Source of the DNA: Marthasterias glacialis
Lineage: Eukaryota > Echinodermata > Asteroidea > Forcipulatida > Asteriidae
Assembly (NCBI GenBank): GCA_911728455.2
Contig: OU452225.1
Coordinates: 11,692,731 to 11,756,730 of the forward strand
Length of the DNA: 64,000 bases
Direction of reading: 5' to 3'
Shown: positions 59,721 to 64,000 of the stretch, in pieces
Layout: each line of letters starts with the position of its first letter
Numbering within the stretch: position 1 is the first letter of the stretch
Notes under the pieces: generated by a model
What the model was told of the DNA's origin: nothing
The model's database searches: none
What the model saw: the letters and a program-made list of their open reading frames with translations, nothing else
Program-made: the position numbers and the translations under genes

Positions 59721-61146
59721 GAGGATCTTAAATAAAATTTCTGCAACTTAAAAAGTAAACTTGTCGAAAAGTGCGGACTTAATGCACTACATGGTATAGG
59801 CAATCTAAGCTGAGGTTATAGCAAGTTTAATGCACTTAATGTGTACGTGTTAGTATGTCAGTGACTGATCGGTTTCCATCAGTAGACAGGATATATCTAG
59901 AAACTCTTAGAGGACGAGTATTATCCATGTCAGGGACATTGTGTGTTATTTATTTACTGGATCTATTGAAGCAACACAGGCCTGATACTTCACGAAGGCA
60001 ACGGAGGCAATTGCATCCATTGCCTCTGGTCCATTGCCTTAGTGCCCTTGAAATGCTCCACTAGTAATTTACAATTTCCTCATAGAGGTGCCCTTTGTGC
60101 CCTTGCCCTTTTCAAGAACGAAGCAATCAGGGGCAGAGGACAGATCATTATCCAACAGACGGAATAATCATGATACTACAAAATGATTGGTCTGATAGAT
60201 TGAAGCAAGCGTGCGCATAGCTTTTGAACACAGCGCATTCCGGTCCAAACTGTTAGCGTGATGCACATTTTATAAATGGTAGCGAAAATGGTGTGAGTGG
60301 AATGCACCCCAGACCGACTGCCACTAACAAGCATACAAATGTATGGGAGAACCCGATGGAGCTGTTGACAGATGAGAAGAACTAAAAATGGCTGTTGTGG
60401 AAGCTTTTTGGAGGTTAATTACAGACCTGACCTCATAAAGCATGGCCAGCAGAAGGACATTTGTTCAGAGTTCCCGATGGGAGATGTTTTCTCCATCCAA
60501 GCAGGATGGGCTCAGGCAGTTTATAAGTTCATGCTGCAGGCCTATATCAAGACCTGTCCAGTCCTGACCCTTCAAACACAATGACCGCATGTTGTGCTCA
60601 GGGTCATCCCCATACAGGCTGCAGACTGGTAATTGACAGACCATCCTAACCAATTACACGCCTGACTGAAGAGACATCAAGCTGTCTTTTTATAACTGTT
60701 TGTGATTATACTAGCTCCTCCAGTACTAGAGTATCACTTCACAACATAATAAACAACCTATCCTCCACTGGAGGATGGATCCCTGTTCAACTCATCTATT
60801 GTGGGCCCAGGGTTTCTAGTTGTTACTGTGTGTCATGCTTTTGTGAATCACAGAATCAGTCTACTGATGGACTACCATTACATCCTAGCATTTGCCTGAT
60901 TAAAACCTTTTGTATGAGGAATTGTGTCAAGCTGAGCTGTCAGACAAGCCGTCCAGCTTATCATCATCTGATACAAAAACACATTGTCATCATTATTTGC
61001 AGAGAATACCCATACTGTACATTGTTCCTCAGTGGTGCACCTTAGCCCCAGTCCTCCCATTTACAAATTACATAGACCTGTTTTTGCTTACTGCAGAAAT
61101 TCTTGTGACCTACTCTCCAAATGTTAAAAGAGGGAAAAACCACTCG

Positions 61147-61518
61147 GTTATGGCATGTCCTGGCCGAGCGGATGAGTCCCGGTGTTGACACTTGTGTCCT
61201 TAAGCAAGACACTTAACCATTATTGCTTTGTCCTATGGGTGGAACGTAAAGCCGTAGGTCCTGTGTGCTGTGCAATTCACGTAAAAGAACCCAGTGCACT
61301 TATCGCAAAGAGCAGGGGTTCGCCCCGTGTTCCTGGTTTGATTGGCTGCACTGATTGCGCCACAGCACCTTGTAAACCGTTACACAGTGCTATGTAAAGG
61401 AACAGGTCTTATACATGTACTTCAAAATGTAAATCTGCATGTACCTTGCAGGAAAGATACTGAGCGCTTTGAGACGCCCATCGGGTGTGATAAGCACTAT
61501 ATAAGAACTGCATATTAT
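61147..61518 (+). repeat. SINE-B, most complete copy
   Basis: Head TGGCATGTCCTGGCCGAGCG (with an internal deletion before GAGTCCCGGTGTTGACACTT), then TTGTCCTATGGGTGGAACGT, GGTTCGCCCCGTGTTCCTGG, GCGCCACAGCACCTTGTAAA and tail GCGCTTTGAGACGCCCATCG ... TATAAGAACTGCATATTATT. The tail looks LINE-derived. Confidence 0.88.
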
Positions 61519-62619
61519 TATTTGTCCCCCATACCACTCTTGCAAAGAGCCATTTTACGGCGGACAACTCTTTTTATAGTGAAAGACGGGTATTTTCAAC
61601 TTGGAGCAGAGTGAAGTTCACTCCAATTTCACTCAGAAAGGGTGATGCACCTATTGAGTTTCACTCTCAAAAAAGCCAAACTGTGCCACCAGCACTCGGG
61701 TGAGAGAGTGAAATTACACTTAGAGAATAGGCCTGTACATTGATTTATCAATTATAAGCTGCAAGGTTTAAGTTTTTATTCAGCATGAGAAATGTCACTT
61801 GGGAGCAATATTTCTAATTTAACCCTAACCCCAACCCCCTGTCTTTGGCTAGAGCATTTAGGACTACAGACCCTTGCAAATCAATTACTCTAGTACTTTC
61901 AGTATAAATGTTTTGACTTAAAGGAGAGCGGTCTGCCTGTTCCAGTAATAAGCAAAATTGTTTATTGGGCCTGCTTTGTATCAAAATATCTTACAACATG
62001 TCAGAAAACTTCCTATAATTGTGGAGGGTTTGGAACATTTAGGATAATTAGTAGTGGCTGTGGGGAAAAAAAACCTCACTGATCAATGGGCATTTTGTGA
62101 TATATGAAGACAAATAAATAAGTCTTGAAGGACAAAAAAGATATCTTAAATAGCAGGCAAACAGATCTTAAATCCAAACCAGTTTGGAAATTGATGAGTG
62201 AACTACAAACTTCTCAACAACTGTGTGAAGGTTTCCTTTAGAAGAGAAGAGACTTCACATAAAACAGATTCCTCGTGCTTCATTGTTAAATTTTGAGACA
62301 TTCGAGAAACATGTATGACAAAAACTTCATGGTAGTTTGTTTTTACACAATGGTGACTAGTTTAAAACAGGTGCAATAACATGTTTTCACAGCCTGCAGT
62401 CTTAAAGATATTACTGGGTCTGTGTTTAACTAATATTTTGTTAATAGTAAAACCATGGTGAAACTAAAGCAGTAAGGGGCATGTCTAGGTGTTATTAAAA
62501 AAATCCTGTTTGGTCTGCTCATGGTCTCAGTGTCATGTTACACTTAATCAGACAGGAAATACCTTGTAGACTCTGACATCGATTACATTTGATAGTAGTT
62601 GCTGAAAGGCAAATTACTA

Positions 62620-63010
62620 CAGGATTGGTAATTTATCCAATCCAAAATTTATTTTATCAAAGGTAAAATAGTGGATTGGTGAAGCTGTTGTGCGTTGTTC
62701 TTACTTTGTGTAATTAATTATAACCATAAAAAAATAAACCTGTGAAAATTTGGGGAAAAAAGTGAAAACCTGTGCACACTTTTCAGTTTCAGCATGTTAA
62801 CACATTGTCCTTAATTTTGATAGTTACAACTGAAATTAAAAAGGGGTTCTACAATCTCTATTTTCTCGACTTTGACAGTATTTCAAACTGAAATATTTGT
62901 ACGGAAGATTGCTGCTGATATGAACTTCACAATTTAGTGAGCTTTCAGACTGATACTAGCACAAACAAAAATTGGATTATGAATACCAATCCTGTTTTTA
63001 TCTTTAAGTT
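62620..63010 (-). mobile_element. MITE, 'ACAGGATTGGT' family, copy 2
   Basis: ACAGGATTGGTAATTT at the left and ATACCAATCCTGTTTTTATC at the right form inverted ends. The interior is the complement of 22370-22560. Confidence 0.75.
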
Positions 63011-63654
63011 AGTTTCAATGTGAAAGCTCACTGATCATTAAAAAGTTCATGTTAGGACCTAATACTTTGTCCTGAAATACCTACTGTCCACGTCGAAAAA
63101 ATAGCATTTGAAAGTCCCCAAATCATTGTTGCTTATTTCGATTGCCGCAAAAAAATAAATAAACAAATAAATTAACATCTATCATAATCGATTGCCGCAA
63201 TTGAAACATAAAAACAAATGTAAAAAAAAGTATTTTAAAAATATTAGGCCTATAAACACTTTCCCTTTAAAGCTGTGGAACATTTTTGGCTCACACTGTG
63301 TGTAAAGGTCTAGACATGGACATCAATTACTGCACACTCAATTATAGTACTTAAAGGGACAGTGTGGTTTTTGCATCACTGTAAAGTAAACATTGTGATG
63401 AAACGGACGTTGTTAGTGTTTGAGTAGGCCATGGAGGAGGCTACTTTCTCCCTCGGTGAGTAGGCCTGTAGCTCTATGGTTTCAGCATGGAAGAAGGGTT
63501 TTTTGAGAAAGCGACACCACACAATCAATGTAGATTTGACCCCAAAAGAAGTCATTACATTGGGCGGAAAGTTTTACAAGATTGCTTGATTTCAGTGGTT
63601 TATCAGGAACAGTCAAGAAAATAAGTTATTTTATTCGCTTTTTAATATTCCTCC

Positions 63655-63800
63655 GATCTGACAAAATAAATAGTTATCGAGCAATAAGCCACAAAGGAAA
63701 CTGGCTGGGTAATTTTTTAATTCAATATTGGGGTGAACATAGTGGTTACAGTCACAGGTTCAAATCCCGCTCCAGTCAATTTTCTTTATTTACCCCCAAA
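63655..63800 (+). repeat. tRNA-headed SINE fragment (family C)
   Basis: GCAATAAGCCACAAAGGAAA + CTGGCTGGGTAA (also at 10715-10750) is followed by CAGGTTCAAATCCCGCTCCA and TCAATTTTC. The A-box part is missing. Confidence 0.7.
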
Positions 63801-64000
63801 ATGAAAAGAATAATGATAGCAATAATAGTTGTGACATTCTTTTTAACCGAGTGTAGATATTTCCTTTAATCTTGCCCAAGCCCAGCCATGACTAATACCC
63901 ACACTTTCACTAAAAAGGGGAGGATATTTTCCAATGAATTGCAGTGCCAAAGTTATTTAAGTATGGCGTTCCAGTAAAAGGTCATGCCTCTGACTCGGAG

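Larger units (their letters stand above)
58124..64000. other. Probable first intron of the downstream gene
   Basis: Starts at consensus donor gtaagt. It holds CpG-rich DNA (58230-58330), a 110-bp tandem array (58999-59720) with a young MITE inside, a short repeat (59985-60125), SINE-B (61147-61518), an inverted MITE copy (62620-63010) and SINE-C (63655-63800). No further exon recognised. Confidence 0.45.

Noticed and set aside
60372-60584. 70-codon plus-strand ORF considered as a further exon of the downstream gene
   Set aside because: No consensus acceptor/donor pair bounding a conserved stretch and no MED18-like sequence.
1-64000. CRISPR arrays, bacterial operons or integrated viral genomes
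   Set aside because: Intron-exon structure and SINE/MITE repeats show animal DNA; tandem arrays lack spacer-repeat structure and no viral-type ORF was recognised.

Overview
The window is animal genomic DNA: intron-rich, without long intergenic ORFs, and saturated with short inverted-repeat transposons, tRNA-headed SINEs and minisatellites. One gene dominates. Twenty-eight exons on the plus strand between 688 and 47131 encode the mTORC2 scaffold RICTOR, missing only its first roughly 30 residues, which lie upstream of the window. The protein is clearly homologous to vertebrate RICTOR but divergent. Together with the repeat load this suggests a marine deuterostome invertebrate, most likely an echinoderm; I cannot name the species from sequence alone.

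Layout: 1-687 is intron upstream of the first visible exon. 688-29409 holds exons 1-14 (N-terminal armadillo-like region). 29410-36217 holds exons 15-20 (middle region and RasGEF-N-like region). 37150-38041 holds exons 21-22 (start of the RICTOR_V region). 38920-40302 is one large exon (23) with the Ser/Thr-rich regulatory region. 41585-47131 holds exons 24-28, with a His/Cys cluster, the conserved C-terminal block and a TAA stop at 47129-47131. Exon phases agree at every junction but one: exons 13 and 14 are one base out of register if the best-looking acceptor is used.

47132-58099 is 3' UTR and/or intergenic DNA made mostly of repeats. At 58100 a start codon in good context opens an eight-codon reading frame that ends at a consensus splice donor. 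This is probably the first coding exon of a second plus-strand gene; its peptide resembles the start of Mediator subunit MED18 (tentative). No later exon was found before 64000.

The introns carry a layered repeat landscape. The most notable family is a retroelement of about 350 bp (three copies: 15196-15549, 32736-33142, 35559-35907). Its end carries a hammerhead-ribozyme-like core, as in Penelope-like elements and retrozymes, and two copies sit about 30 bp upstream of RICTOR exons. Others include a Mutator-type MITE with perfect 39-bp termini and a 9-bp target duplication (59075-59308), long intronic hairpins (17726-17980, 44591-44715), twin MITEs bracketing exon 15, a duplicated splice donor at exon 24, and several tandem arrays that create spurious ORFs.
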